From: F23-D06 sp963603365
GTDB taxonomy: Bacteria; Bacteroidota; Bacteroidia; Bacteroidales; WCHB1-69
Direction of reading: 5' to 3'
NCBI GenBank assembly: GCA_963603365.1
Contig: CAVCMI010000015.1
Coordinates: 140,209 to 204,208 of the forward strand
DNA: 64,000 nucleotides
The notes beneath the pieces are model-generated. The model did no database searches, was not told the DNA's origin, and worked only from the letters and a program-made list of their open reading frames with translations. This document shows, piece after piece, positions 35,083 to 44,725 of the stretch (positions are counted from its first letter, which is position 1; each line of letters begins with the position of its first letter). The position numbers and the translations under genes were made by a program.

Positions 35083-37116
35083 ATGAACCTGAAACTGACC
35101 TCATCTTACAAGCCATCGGGCGACCAGCCCAACGCTATCCGGCAACTGGCCGAGGGGCTCCGCCGTGGCGACAAGGCACAGACCCTGTTAGGCGTCACCG
35201 GCTCCGGCAAGACTTTCACCATCGCCAATGTGCTGAACGAGGTGCAGCGTCCCGCCCTGATATTGAGCCACAACAAGACACTGGCCGCACAGCTTTACAG
35301 CGAGTTCAAACAATTTTTCCCCGACAACGCCGTGGAATATTATGTTTCCTACTACGACTATTACCAGCCCGAGGCCTACATTCCGACTACCAACACGTAC
35401 ATCGAGAAAGACCTGGCCATCAACGACGAGATAGAGAAACTGCGTCTTCACACGACAGCTTCGTTGCTCTCGGGCCGCCGCGACGTCATTGTCATCGCCT
35501 CGGTGTCCTGCATCTACGGCATCGGCAACCCTGACGACTTTGCCAAGAATGTCATCAACCTCAAGAAAGGCATGCTGCTCGACCGCAACAAATTGCTCCT
35601 TGCCTTTGTCAACAGTCTCTATTCGCGCACTGAACTCGAATTACAGCCAGCGCAGTTCCGGGTAAAAGGCGATACCGTGGATCTGTTCCCGCCATACAGC
35701 GACCACGCTTTCAGAATCGTTTTCTTTGACGACGAAATCGAAAGCCTTGCGGAAATTGAAGCCTCGTCAGGCGGAATCATTGAGGAAAGAGAGCAACTAA
35801 CCATCTACCCCGCCAGCCTCTTCGTCACCACACAACAGTCTTTGAACGAAGCCATCGACAACATCAAGATTGACCTTGGCGAGCAAGTGCGCTACTTCAA
35901 GTCCATAGGCAAGCACTTTGAGGCGCGGCGGCTCGAGGACAGGGTAAACTATGACGTGGAAATGATGAAAGAGTTGGGCTACTGCTCCGGCATCGAGAAC
36001 TACTCCCGCTATTTCGACAAGCGGCAGCCGGGACAGCGTCCGTTCTGCATACTCGACTTCTTCCCCGACGACTTTGTATTAGTCGTTGACGAAAGTCACG
36101 TTACCGTCTCTCAGATCGGGGCCATGTATGGCGGCGACCGGTCCCGCAAAACCAATCTGGTGGAATACGGTTTCCGGCTGCCTGCCGCGCTCGACAACCG
36201 CCCGCTCAAATTCAACGAGTTTGAAGAGCTGGTGGGGCAAACGATTTTCATGAGCGCGACCCCGGCAGAGTATGAACTTCAGAAGTCGGGCGGTGTGGTG
36301 GTGGAACAGGTTGTGCGCCCCACAGGTCTTCTTGACCCGACCATTGAAGTGCGCCCGGCCACCAACCAGGTGGACAACCTGCTGGAAGAAATTGAGGACA
36401 CCGTGGCAAAAAACGAACGGGTGCTGGTGACCACACTCACCAAGCGGATGGCGGAAGAACTGAACGGCTACCTGATTCGCATCGGCATCAAATCTTGCTA
36501 CATCCATTCTGACGTGGAGACGCTGGACCGCGTGGAGATTCTCAAAGACTTGCGTTTCGGCTCCATCGACGTGCTGGTTGGCGTAAACCTGCTGCGCGAG
36601 GGCCTCGACCTGCCCGAGGTCTCGTTAGTGGCGATCATGGATGCCGACAAGGAGGGCTTTTTGCGCAATACACGCTCGCTGACCCAAACGGCAGGCCGCG
36701 CCGCGCGACACGTGAACGGCAGGGTGATATTCTATGCCGACAAGATGACCAAATCAATGCAGGAGACCATCGACGAAACCAACCGCCGGAGAACCATCCA
36801 GATTTCCTACAACAAATCGCACCATATCACCCCTAAAGGCGTCATCAAGTCGGACGACATATACCTGGCCGGCAACATTGACACGGCCGTCACGATACCG
36901 AAAGGGCAAAACGGCACAAAACGCGACAGCGGTGAGACACCCGCACATGTGGCAGCCGAGGACAACATTCTCTTGCTGAACCAAGAACAACTGAAGCAAC
37001 AGTCGAAAAAACTGCGCAAGGAGATGGAAAAGGCTGTGAAAGCCCTCGACTTTGACGCAGCCGTCAACCTGCGCGACCGCATCATGCAGATAGAACAGCG
37101 GCTTAAGAATTATTAA
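35083..37116 (+). CDS. uvrB: Excinuclease ABC subunit B
   Basis: 677 residues, full length. Damage-verification helicase of nucleotide excision repair. Walker A GVTGSGKT (37-44), the beta-hairpin region YYVSYYDYYQPEAYIPTTNT, DESH box VVDESHVTVSQ, helicase motifs VGVNLLREGLDLPEV and QTAGRAARHVNGR, and a C-terminal UVR domain (about 640-677, KAVKALDFDAAVNLRDRI) that contacts UvrC. Single gene with its own promoter. Confidence 0.98.
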   Translation: MNLKLTSSYKPSGDQPNAIRQLAEGLRRGDKAQTLLGVTGSGKTFTIANVLNEVQRPALILSHNKTLAAQLYSEFKQFFPDNAVEYYVSYYDYYQPEAYIPTTNTYIEKDLAINDEIEKLRLHTTASLLSGRRDVIVIASVSCIYGIGNPDDFAKNVINLKKGMLLDRNKLLLAFVNSLYSRTELELQPAQFRVKGDTVDLFPPYSDHAFRIVFFDDEIESLAEIEASSGGIIEEREQLTIYPASLFVTTQQSLNEAIDNIKIDLGEQVRYFKSIGKHFEARRLEDRVNYDVEMMKELGYCSGIENYSRYFDKRQPGQRPFCILDFFPDDFVLVVDESHVTVSQIGAMYGGDRSRKTNLVEYGFRLPAALDNRPLKFNEFEELVGQTIFMSATPAEYELQKSGGVVVEQVVRPTGLLDPTIEVRPATNQVDNLLEEIEDTVAKNERVLVTTLTKRMAEELNGYLIRIGIKSCYIHSDVETLDRVEILKDLRFGSIDVLVGVNLLREGLDLPEVSLVAIMDADKEGFLRNTRSLTQTAGRAARHVNGRVIFYADKMTKSMQETIDETNRRRTIQISYNKSHHITPKGVIKSDDIYLAGNIDTAVTIPKGQNGTKRDSGETPAHVAAEDNILLLNQEQLKQQSKKLRKEMEKAVKALDFDAAVNLRDRIMQIEQRLKNY

Positions 37117-37366
37117 GAACGGTCCTTCTACTCCTTGAACATTAACCGCTGTTTCAGCATTTTTTGCTGCCCTAATACTTTTTATTGAAGACAGATCCGG
37201 CATCTCGCCAAATTCGCTCCCCATGTTCAAATATTTCCACTTTACAGACAACAATACAGCTTTTTTAAAAGTCTTAAATAAAGTTAACGCAGAGCAAAAC
37301 TTCTGTTGCGGCAATTTCGTTTCCGTTTGGTCTGCAAAGCTCTTTTCTCGAAAGCCATTATTTTAG

Positions 37367-37374
37367 TACTTTTG
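37367..37374 (+). promoter_or_regulatory. -7 element (TACTTTTG) of the lipoprotein - tilS unit
   Basis: TACTTTTG, 35 bases before the ATG at 37410. The rest of the 290-bp gap after uvrB shows no gene. Confidence 0.6.
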
Positions 37375-37409
37375 CGGCGTACTATTTCTGCCATAGAAAC
37401 CATGCCGTC

Positions 37410-38381
37410 ATGAATAGAACCAGCCTCGCCATCTTGTTTTTCGCGCTTCTGCTCATTGCAGGATGCCGCAGCAAGTCGCGCCCCGTCACGGAAGAGAAGT
37501 CGTACTCCTATCCTGTGGCCATCATCGCCGACACGCTGAAGACAGACCTCAACGACAAGACCACACTCCACGGAATAAGTGACGAGTTTAAGGAGCGTTT
37601 TCTGGAGCGACATAACGACTATGTCGGCAGGCAAGTCGCCTCAAGGGTCGAATTTCCGCAAGAATGGGGTGTACGCTGCATCGAGCGTCTTCCCGAGGGC
37701 AAAGAGCTTTGGCTTATGCAGTCACAGTCGCGGGAATGGATGTATCTGGTCATAACCTCCGGCTTCGGCACGCAGCGCATCATCGACCTTATGCCGGCTG
37801 CCGTCAATGTGGCCAACCAGAGCAACGACGTTCTGGAGACCGAGCAATGGCAGACCGCCCGCCGCTCTGACGGATCATTTGTAGTGAGCAAGGAGTACGA
37901 GTGGGTGAAGTCCGTGTCGAACGCCACCCGGCAGCAAGTGGTTGAGAATATGGAAGCCTACCACCGCCATACCTCCTATGCCGAAAGGTTCATCATCAAC
38001 GATATGGGCCGCTTTGAACTGGTGGAAGAGGCCGACACCCTGCCCGACTATGACGCCGTGGTTTTTTTCTACCATTCCGAACATAAGCCCGCATCGTGGG
38101 ACGACTGCATGGAGTTGCTGCAGTCGTTCTGTGAAGAGAACAACATTCTCTACGAAGAGGTTCATCAGGATTTCAACCAAGTGCTGATACAGAGTTTCGA
38201 TTTCAGTTTCTCGGTAAATGTAGACATTACGCCCTACGTCGGCAATGAGGCCTGCGGAATGGTACTGCTACGCAAGGGCGAAGAACCGAAGATGGTGAGT
38301 TACGGCACCGGCAACGCCGAATACTTGCAGATGAGAATCAAGAATTACTTCAAACTGATGCAGACGGGAGAGGCTTTGTAA
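37410..38381 (+). CDS. Uncharacterised lipoprotein
   Basis: 323 residues. Lipobox LLIAGC with Cys19 to be lipidated, so anchored in the envelope. The mature part is acidic, without recognised motif (RIIDLMPAAVNVANQSNDVL, YDAVVFFYHSEHKPASWDDC, FDFSFSVNVDITPYVGNEAC). Four bases separate it from tilS, so they share a transcript with the downstream membrane protein and possibly sufS. No function can be inferred from context. Confidence 0.8.
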   Translation: MNRTSLAILFFALLLIAGCRSKSRPVTEEKSYSYPVAIIADTLKTDLNDKTTLHGISDEFKERFLERHNDYVGRQVASRVEFPQEWGVRCIERLPEGKELWLMQSQSREWMYLVITSGFGTQRIIDLMPAAVNVANQSNDVLETEQWQTARRSDGSFVVSKEYEWVKSVSNATRQQVVENMEAYHRHTSYAERFIINDMGRFELVEEADTLPDYDAVVFFYHSEHKPASWDDCMELLQSFCEENNILYEEVHQDFNQVLIQSFDFSFSVNVDITPYVGNEACGMVLLRKGEEPKMVSYGTGNAEYLQMRIKNYFKLMQTGEAL

Positions 38382-38384
38382 CAC

Positions 38385-39692
38385 ATGGAGAAAAGATTCG
38401 CCCATAGTCTGGAAGCACTCGTCGGCAACCCTAAAGCGCACACCTATCTGCTTGCCGTCAGCGGCGGCGCGGATTCAAGCGTTATGGCGCACCTGTTCCA
38501 TCATTTGGGCATCCCTTTCACTATTGCGCACTGCAATTTCCACCTCCGGGGCGAAGACTCAAACCGCGACATGGAACTTGTGAAGCAACTGGCCCGGAAA
38601 CTGGAAGTCCCGATCCTTACCCGTGAGTTTGACACTTTGTCTGTACAGAAAAATTCAGGCAAGTCGGTCGAAATGACGGCCCGGCAACTGCGCTACGACT
38701 GGTTTGCCCGAGTCGGGACGGAGTTCGACTACATCGTCACGGCACACCATGCAGACGATGCTGCCGAAACTCTGCTGCTCAACCTCATCCGAGGCAGCGG
38801 ACTGAAAGGGCTGACTTCCATACCGGAACGCAACGGCAAGATTATCCGCCCGATGCTTTCTTTTTCGGCACAACAGATACGCGACTACGCTCATCTGAAC
38901 CATATTCCTTATGCGGTTGACATCACCAATGCCGACGAGACCATCCGACGCAACAGAATACGGAATTCCGTCATGCCCGTTCTGAAAGAACTGAACCCAA
39001 GCCTGACAGAAACGCTGTCGCGGAACCGCATACTGCTGTGCCGCCAATATGCTTTCTACCGCCGGCAGATGGATGCCGCAAAAGCGCAAGTGACGGAACA
39101 GAGAAACGGCATCTGCCGAATAAAAAGGGCAGCCCTCGACCACTGTCCAGAACGTTTGCTGCTGCTGTCGGAGATACTCGCCGACTTCGGCTTCCATGCC
39201 GAAGTGGCAGAAAAACTCTGTTCAGACCCCATCTCTACCGGACGGTTTTTCCGTTCCGACTCTCACACGCTGCTGGTTGACCGTTCCGCCTTTCTTGTCG
39301 GGAAGAACAGTGATACAACGCCCGAGTTTGTGGAGATACCCTCTGAGGAGGCGCTCTTCTCCTGTTTTAAAGTGGAAAAGATACGGAACCTCGGCAGCAT
39401 CTCTTTTGAACAGAACAATGACGTGCTCTACCTTGATGCCGACAAGATTGCCTTTCCGTTAGTGCTGCGCACCTGGCAACCTGGCGACACTTTTGTTCCG
39501 CTGGGCTGCAAAGGCAAACAAAAGGTCAGCGATTATCTTACAGACCACAAAATTGACCGGTTCTCAAAGCAGTCTGTAAAAGTGCTCTGCTCCGGCAACG
39601 ACATTGTCTGGATCGTAGGCTGCCGTTCTGACGAACGGTACAAGTTAAATCCCAAAACCACAAAATGCTATTATAAAATCTCAACAAAATGA
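38385..39692 (+). CDS. tilS: tRNA(Ile)-lysidine synthase
   Basis: 435 residues. Converts C34 of tRNA-Ile(CAU) to lysidine with ATP and lysine. The PP-loop LAVSGGADSSVMAHL (SGGADSS 26-32) and VTAHHADDAAETLLLNLIRG are diagnostic, as is the C-terminal TilS domain with LRTWQPGDTFVPLGCKGKQK and SDYLTDHKI. Stop overlaps the next start by four bases (ATGA). Confidence 0.96.
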   Translation: MEKRFAHSLEALVGNPKAHTYLLAVSGGADSSVMAHLFHHLGIPFTIAHCNFHLRGEDSNRDMELVKQLARKLEVPILTREFDTLSVQKNSGKSVEMTARQLRYDWFARVGTEFDYIVTAHHADDAAETLLLNLIRGSGLKGLTSIPERNGKIIRPMLSFSAQQIRDYAHLNHIPYAVDITNADETIRRNRIRNSVMPVLKELNPSLTETLSRNRILLCRQYAFYRRQMDAAKAQVTEQRNGICRIKRAALDHCPERLLLLSEILADFGFHAEVAEKLCSDPISTGRFFRSDSHTLLVDRSAFLVGKNSDTTPEFVEIPSEEALFSCFKVEKIRNLGSISFEQNNDVLYLDADKIAFPLVLRTWQPGDTFVPLGCKGKQKVSDYLTDHKIDRFSKQSVKVLCSGNDIVWIVGCRSDERYKLNPKTTKCYYKISTK

Positions 39693-40201
39693 ACAGTGAC
39701 GTTTCCCGCGGCTTCTCTCGTAAGCGCAGTTTCCTGCTCTGGTTTCTGGCCATCTGCACGTTGATAAATGCAGGAATAAGCATTCTATCCTATTTGCTTT
39801 ATATGTTCTTCCCTCAGATCGTGGAACAGTCATTGACTCTTCTGCAGCAGATGCCAGCCGCTTACAGCGAACAATATGCCCAGTCTGTAAACCTTTTCCT
39901 CGCCATCCCAAAATGGCAATACGCTTTGCTGATTCTTTCGGAAGCGGCGGCCTTTGCCGGTGCGCTCATTATGTTGTGGAAACTGAAAAAGGTCGGCTTC
40001 CATATCTACGTCATGGGGAAAATCATCGGCTTTGTTACAATCAACTTCATCATTGGAGGGGCTTTTGCCATGGATTTCTCTTCTGTCATTCTGATGGTTC
40101 TCATCATTCTGATGTATGCCACGCAGCTGAGGTATTTTCCGGCGCAGAACGAGGGGGATGATTCTGACAGTTTGGAGGAAGTGCAGGAGGACGAACAATA
40201 A
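39689..40201 (+). CDS. Four-helix integral membrane protein, unknown function
   Basis: 170 residues with hydrophobic segments at about 13-37, 72-92, 101-120 and 123-143, and a very acidic C-terminal tail (GDDSDSLEEVQEDEQ). Coupled to tilS by an ATGA overlap and followed by sufS after 12 bp. No family recognised; similar proteins next to tilS in Bacteroidales are annotated as hypothetical membrane proteins. Confidence 0.8.
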   Translation: MNSDVSRGFSRKRSFLLWFLAICTLINAGISILSYLLYMFFPQIVEQSLTLLQQMPAAYSEQYAQSVNLFLAIPKWQYALLILSEAAAFAGALIMLWKLKKVGFHIYVMGKIIGFVTINFIIGGAFAMDFSSVILMVLIILMYATQLRYFPAQNEGDDSDSLEEVQEDEQ

Positions 40202-40213
40202 TTTAACCAAGAC

Positions 40214-41416
40214 ATGAACAGAGAAGATTTTCCGATACTGAAACAGAAGGCTTACGGCAAGGATCTGGTTTATTTGGACAATGCCGCCACCACCCAAAAG
40301 CCACAATGTGTAATCGATGCATTGTCAAGTTATTACTGCACCATCAACAGCAACATCCACCGGGGTGTGCATTGCCTCAGCCAGCAGGCTACGGCTGAAT
40401 TTGAGACCGCCCGAAAGTGTGTTCAACGGTTCATCAACGCTGCCCATGACTATGAAGTAATCTTCACCAGGGGAGCCACCGAGTCTATAAATCTGGCCGC
40501 CGCCTCATTCGGAAGAACCTTCATCGGACCTGGCGACGAGATTGTTGTTTCAGAAATGGAGCATCATTCCAACATAGTGCCGTGGCAGTTCCTTTGCGAA
40601 GAACGCGGTGCTGTGCTCAAGGTGATACCTTTCTCGGACGAGGGCACGCTCTGCACAGAAAAACTTGAGCAACTCCTGACACCTAAAACCCGCATTGTTG
40701 CTGTAACGCATGTCTCCAACACGCTGGGCTCGGTCAATCCCATTGCACAAATCATTGAAATCGCCCATGCCTATGACATTCCCGTGATGATTGACGGAGC
40801 ACAGGCGGTGGCGCATTTAGAGGTGGATGTTCAGAAACTGGACTGCGATTTTTACTGTTTTTCAGGGCACAAGATGTATGCGCCTATGGGCATCGGCGTA
40901 CTGTACGGCAAAGAGAAGTGGCTTCGCGAGATGGTGCCCTATCAAGGCGGCGGTGAAATGATAGCCAATGTAACCTTTGCCAAAACCACCTACAACGACT
41001 TGCCATTCAAGTTTGAGGCCGGCACGCCGGCGGTAGGTGACGTCATCGGGTTGCATGTTGCAATTGAGTATATGCAGCAAATCGGCATCAAGCACATTGC
41101 CGCGCACGAAAACCAGTTATTGCAGTATGCCACAGACCAATTGTCTGTCATCGATGGGATGCGCTTCTTTGGCACGTCACCCGACAAGGCCGGAGTCGTC
41201 TCTTTTCTGGTAGGCAACATTCATCCCTACGATATGGGGGTGCTGCTTGACCGCCAAGGCGTGGCTGTACGCACCGGGCATCATTGCACGCAACCGATTA
41301 TGGATCATTTCAACATCCCAGGCACCGTCAGGGCTTCGTTTTCGCTATACAACACGAAAGAAGAGGTTGACAAACTCGTCGAGGCCGTGATTATGGCCCG
41401 CAAGATGCTGCTGTAG
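40214..41416 (+). CDS. sufS: Cysteine desulfurase (SufS type)
   Basis: 400 residues. PLP enzyme that takes sulfur from cysteine for Fe-S cluster assembly. GKDLVYLDNAATTQKPQCVI at the start, the PLP-lysine segment DCDFYCFSGHKMYAPMGIG and the persulfide cysteine in RTGHHCTQPIMDHF match group II (SufS/CsdA). The sufBCD genes are not adjacent in this window. Last gene on the plus strand before the convergent ugd operon. Confidence 0.94.
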   Translation: MNREDFPILKQKAYGKDLVYLDNAATTQKPQCVIDALSSYYCTINSNIHRGVHCLSQQATAEFETARKCVQRFINAAHDYEVIFTRGATESINLAAASFGRTFIGPGDEIVVSEMEHHSNIVPWQFLCEERGAVLKVIPFSDEGTLCTEKLEQLLTPKTRIVAVTHVSNTLGSVNPIAQIIEIAHAYDIPVMIDGAQAVAHLEVDVQKLDCDFYCFSGHKMYAPMGIGVLYGKEKWLREMVPYQGGGEMIANVTFAKTTYNDLPFKFEAGTPAVGDVIGLHVAIEYMQQIGIKHIAAHENQLLQYATDQLSVIDGMRFFGTSPDKAGVVSFLVGNIHPYDMGVLLDRQGVAVRTGHHCTQPIMDHFNIPGTVRASFSLYNTKEEVDKLVEAVIMARKMLL

Positions 41417-41434
41417 CCGCGGCTTTACGAACTA

Positions 41435-42718
41435 TCAGTCTCTCCTGAAGATGTCGCGCGTATAGACCTTGTCAATCACATCGTCAAGGATGCTGTCGTA
41501 ACGGTTGGCGATGATGGCTTGGCATTGCTGCTTGAACTCCTCAAAGTTGTTGACAATGCGGCTTCCGAAGAATGTGGTGCCGTCTTCAAGAGTCGGTTCA
41601 TAGATGATGACGGTGGCTCCCTTGGCCTTTATCCTTTTCATAACCCCCTGTATCGAGCTTTGGCGGAAGTTGTCGGAGTTGCTTTTCATCGTAAGCCTGT
41701 AAATGCCTACTATGCACTGTTTCTCTTCCTTTGGGTTATAGTCGCCGCGGTTGTAATAGTCATAATATCCGGCCTTCTTCAGCACTTGGTCTGCAATGAA
41801 GTCTTTGCGCGTACGGTTGCTCTCAACAACGGCTGACATCATATTCTGCGGCACGTCCTCATAGTTGGCAAGCAACTGTTTCGTGTCTTTGGGCAGGCAG
41901 TATCCGCCATAGCCGAAACTCGGGTTGTTGTAGTGGTTGCCGATGCGGGGGTCGAGGCAGACACCCTCGATGATTTTTTGCGAGTCGAGGTTCTTGAGTT
42001 CGGCGTAAGTGTCTAATTCGTTGAAATAGGACACGCGCAATGCCAGATAGGTGTTGGCAAACAGTTTTACGGCTTCAGCCTCCGTTGAACCCATAAAGAG
42101 CACCGGCACATCTTTTTTAACGGCTCCCTCTTTGAGCAGTTCGGCAAAGGTACGGGCAGCGTCATCCATTCGCTTGCGGTCTTCGCCCTCAAGACTCCCC
42201 GGAATCCCAACTATGATGCGGCTGGGATAAAGATTGTCATACAATGCTTTGCTCTCACGCAGAAACTCGGGCGCGAAAAGGATATTGTGACAACCCGTCT
42301 TTCGTATCACAGATTCCGTGTATCCCACCGGTATGGTCGATTTAATCACCATAACCGCATTCGGATTGTGTTGCATAACTGCGGCAATGACAGCCTCCAC
42401 GGCCGTTGTGTCAAAGAAGTTTTTCGTGCTGTTATAGTTTGTCGGCGCGGCGATGACAACGAAGTCAGCGTCTTTGTAGCCCTCTTCAACATCAAGTGTG
42501 GCACGGAGGTCGAGTTTTCCGGCTTTTGATGTCTTGCGGACCTCAAGGTCTTCCTTGAAAAAAGATTCTATGCACTCGTCCTGTATAGGCGATTGTCGCC
42601 GGTTGACCATATCAACCCGCTCCGGCATGATGTCAACAGCCGTCACGTGGTTTTTTTGAGCCAGCAGTGTGGCGATGGAGAGTCCGACATATCCGATGCC
42701 GGCAACCGAGATATTCAT
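41435..42718 (-). CDS. UDP-glucose 6-dehydrogenase-type nucleotide-sugar dehydrogenase
   Basis: 427 residues. NAD-dependent oxidation of UDP-glucose (or a related sugar nucleotide) to the uronate. MNISVAGIGYVGLSIATLLA is the NAD-binding start, IKSTIPVGYTESV and FAPEFLRESKALYDN are central motifs, and the catalytic cysteine sits in FGYGGYCLPKDTKQLL. Provides uronic acids for capsule or lipopolysaccharide. Last gene of the minus-strand run from recA; sugar specificity cannot be read from sequence. Confidence 0.93.
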   Translation of the reverse strand: MNISVAGIGYVGLSIATLLAQKNHVTAVDIMPERVDMVNRRQSPIQDECIESFFKEDLEVRKTSKAGKLDLRATLDVEEGYKDADFVVIAAPTNYNSTKNFFDTTAVEAVIAAVMQHNPNAVMVIKSTIPVGYTESVIRKTGCHNILFAPEFLRESKALYDNLYPSRIIVGIPGSLEGEDRKRMDDAARTFAELLKEGAVKKDVPVLFMGSTEAEAVKLFANTYLALRVSYFNELDTYAELKNLDSQKIIEGVCLDPRIGNHYNNPSFGYGGYCLPKDTKQLLANYEDVPQNMMSAVVESNRTRKDFIADQVLKKAGYYDYYNRGDYNPKEEKQCIVGIYRLTMKSNSDNFRQSSIQGVMKRIKAKGATVIIYEPTLEDGTTFFGSRIVNNFEEFKQQCQAIIANRYDSILDDVIDKVYTRDIFRRD

Positions 42719-42736
42719 AGTTGTTTTCGTTTTTTT

Positions 42737-44047
42737 TTAGGATTGTTGTTGAATGTTGTTTTTTGTCTTGTATCGGAATGCAAAGATGAATGCGACGGCC
42801 ACAACAAGTGCGTACAGGGCAAAGATGTACCACGATGTCTGCCAACCGTGCCAGACATCCATGGCAAGTGCCTCTTTTGCGGCTTCGGGCACCGTCCTGA
42901 AGTCGGCCATAGGCACATATTTGTTCACAACGGCCTGTGCTCCAAGCGTACCGACAGTGGCGCCGATGCCGTTAGTCATCAACATAAAGAGACCTTGTGC
43001 CGACGACCGGATCTCGGAGGGCGTTTCCTTGTCCACAAAAAGCGAGCCGCTGATATTGAAGAAATCAAATGCCACTCCATAAACGACACAGGAGAGCACG
43101 AAGAACACAATGCCGTTGCCCGGGTTGCCGATGCCGAAGAAAGCGAACCGCAAAACCCATGCGAACATAGCGATGAGCATCACATTCTTGATGCCGAAGC
43201 GCTTCAGGAAAAACGGTATCAATAAGATGCAGAGCGTTTCCGACATTTGCGACAACGAGATCAGAATGTTGGCATGCTCTACCCCAAACGTGCCTTGGTA
43301 TTGCGGCAAGTTTCCGAAACTCATAAGGAACGGGTTTGCAAATCCGTTTGTAATCTGTAGCGAAACTCCCAATAGCATTGAAAACACGAAGAACACGGCC
43401 ATTCTACCATCCTTGAAAAGGGCAAACGCCTTGAGGCCGAGTGCTTCTGCAATGCTTTTATCATTAACGGAAGAACGGCTCACCGGGCAATTGGGCAGCG
43501 TTTGGGCATAAAGCGCCAATGCCACCCCGATGCCGCCGCTCACGATGAATTGTGCCGCCGTGGTCTGGTATCCTAAAAGGTCAACACTCCACATGGCGAT
43601 GATGAAACCGATAGTGCCGAAAATGCGAATGGGCGGGAATTCTTTTACCGTATCCATGTTACGCTGTTCTAAAGCGTTGTATGCCACGGAATTGGAAAGG
43701 GCAAGTGTAGGCATATAGAATGCCACGCCGATGGTGTAAAGCGTAAAAAGCGGGGCAAACTGAACCGCGTCGGCAGCGTTGATTCCATAGATGCCGGCGG
43801 CAATCATAGCCGCGCCCGAGAGTGCATGGCACAGACCATAAAGGCACTGTGCCGGTATCCATTTGTCTGCAATGATGCCTATCAGTGCCGGCATAAAGAT
43901 GGAAACAATTCCCTGAACAGCATAAAAGATGCCGATGTTTCGTGCCAGTCCATGTGAAAACAGGAAAGACCCCATACATGTAAGGTAAGCCCCCCAAACG
44001 GCAAATTGGAGGAAATTCATCACGATAAGTCTGATTTTCAATTGCAT
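42737..44047 (-). CDS. Nucleoside permease (MFS, NupG-like)
   Basis: 436 residues with twelve predicted membrane helices. The N-terminal LRLIVMNFLQFAVWGAY-type pattern (here KIRLIVMNFLQFAVWGAYLT), WIPAQCLYGLCHALSGAAM and the FPPIRIFGTIGFIIAMW segment fit the nucleoside:H+ symporter family. Imports nucleosides across the inner membrane. 18 bp before ugd and 63 bp after the FAH-family gene, so in the same run. Confidence 0.88.
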   Translation of the reverse strand: MQLKIRLIVMNFLQFAVWGAYLTCMGSFLFSHGLARNIGIFYAVQGIVSIFMPALIGIIADKWIPAQCLYGLCHALSGAAMIAAGIYGINAADAVQFAPLFTLYTIGVAFYMPTLALSNSVAYNALEQRNMDTVKEFPPIRIFGTIGFIIAMWSVDLLGYQTTAAQFIVSGGIGVALALYAQTLPNCPVSRSSVNDKSIAEALGLKAFALFKDGRMAVFFVFSMLLGVSLQITNGFANPFLMSFGNLPQYQGTFGVEHANILISLSQMSETLCILLIPFFLKRFGIKNVMLIAMFAWVLRFAFFGIGNPGNGIVFFVLSCVVYGVAFDFFNISGSLFVDKETPSEIRSSAQGLFMLMTNGIGATVGTLGAQAVVNKYVPMADFRTVPEAAKEALAMDVWHGWQTSWYIFALYALVVAVAFIFAFRYKTKNNIQQQS

Positions 44048-44110
44048 AGTATATATTCTGTTGTGTTAATCTTAAGGACTGCCTCTTGTAATTGTTGCCG
44101 GTTGTCCTTC

Positions 44111-44722
44111 CTATTTTATTTTGAAGTCAAACATAAGCCTTCCCTCCAAAAACCCTTGTAGCCGGTCGTTGATGTGGACGGGACCTACGCCGGCGGGCGT
44201 GCCCGTAAAGATGATGTCGCCGGTTTTCAAGGTCACGAAGCGCGAAACGTACGCGATGATCTTGTCGAAAGAAAACAGCATGTCGCCGCTGTTGCCTTCC
44301 TGCACTTTTTCGCCGTTCCGCAACAGATGAAACGAAATGCTGTTCAAGTCGGCAATTTCCTGCTTTGCGATGAACTTGCCCACGGTGGCAGAGCCGTCAA
44401 AGGCTTTGGCTATCTCCCAAGGTTCTCCTTTGGCAATACAACGGCGCTGCACGTCACGGGCGGTGAAGTCAATGCCAAGCCCGATCTCATCGTAATAGCG
44501 ATGCGCATGCTTTTCCTGAATGTACTTGCCTAACCTGTTTATCTTTACGAGTATCTCAGTCTCATAGTCCACCTGCGTTGAAAAGTCGGGCAGGAAAAAA
44601 GGACGGTTGCAGCGCGTGATGGCATTTTCCTGTTTCATAAAGACGACAGGCTCTTCCGGTGTCGTGTGTCGGAGTTCCGCTATGTGCCCTCTGTAATTAC
44701 GTCCTATACAAATGAATTTCAT
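44111..44722 (-). CDS. Fumarylacetoacetate hydrolase family protein
   Basis: 203 residues. MKFICIGRNYRGHIAELRHT, VFMKQENAITRCNRPF, DYETEILVKINRLGK (metal ligands), GIDFTARDVQRRCIAKGEPW and GDIIFTGTPAGVGPV are FAH C-terminal-domain motifs. Members hydrolyse or decarboxylate acylpyruvate-type compounds; the substrate here is unknown. Only 3 bp after the outer-membrane gene. Confidence 0.93.
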   Translation of the reverse strand: MKFICIGRNYRGHIAELRHTTPEEPVVFMKQENAITRCNRPFFLPDFSTQVDYETEILVKINRLGKYIQEKHAHRYYDEIGLGIDFTARDVQRRCIAKGEPWEIAKAFDGSATVGKFIAKQEIADLNSISFHLLRNGEKVQEGNSGDMLFSFDKIIAYVSRFVTLKTGDIIFTGTPAGVGPVHINDRLQGFLEGRLMFDFKIK

Positions 44723-44725
44723 TTT

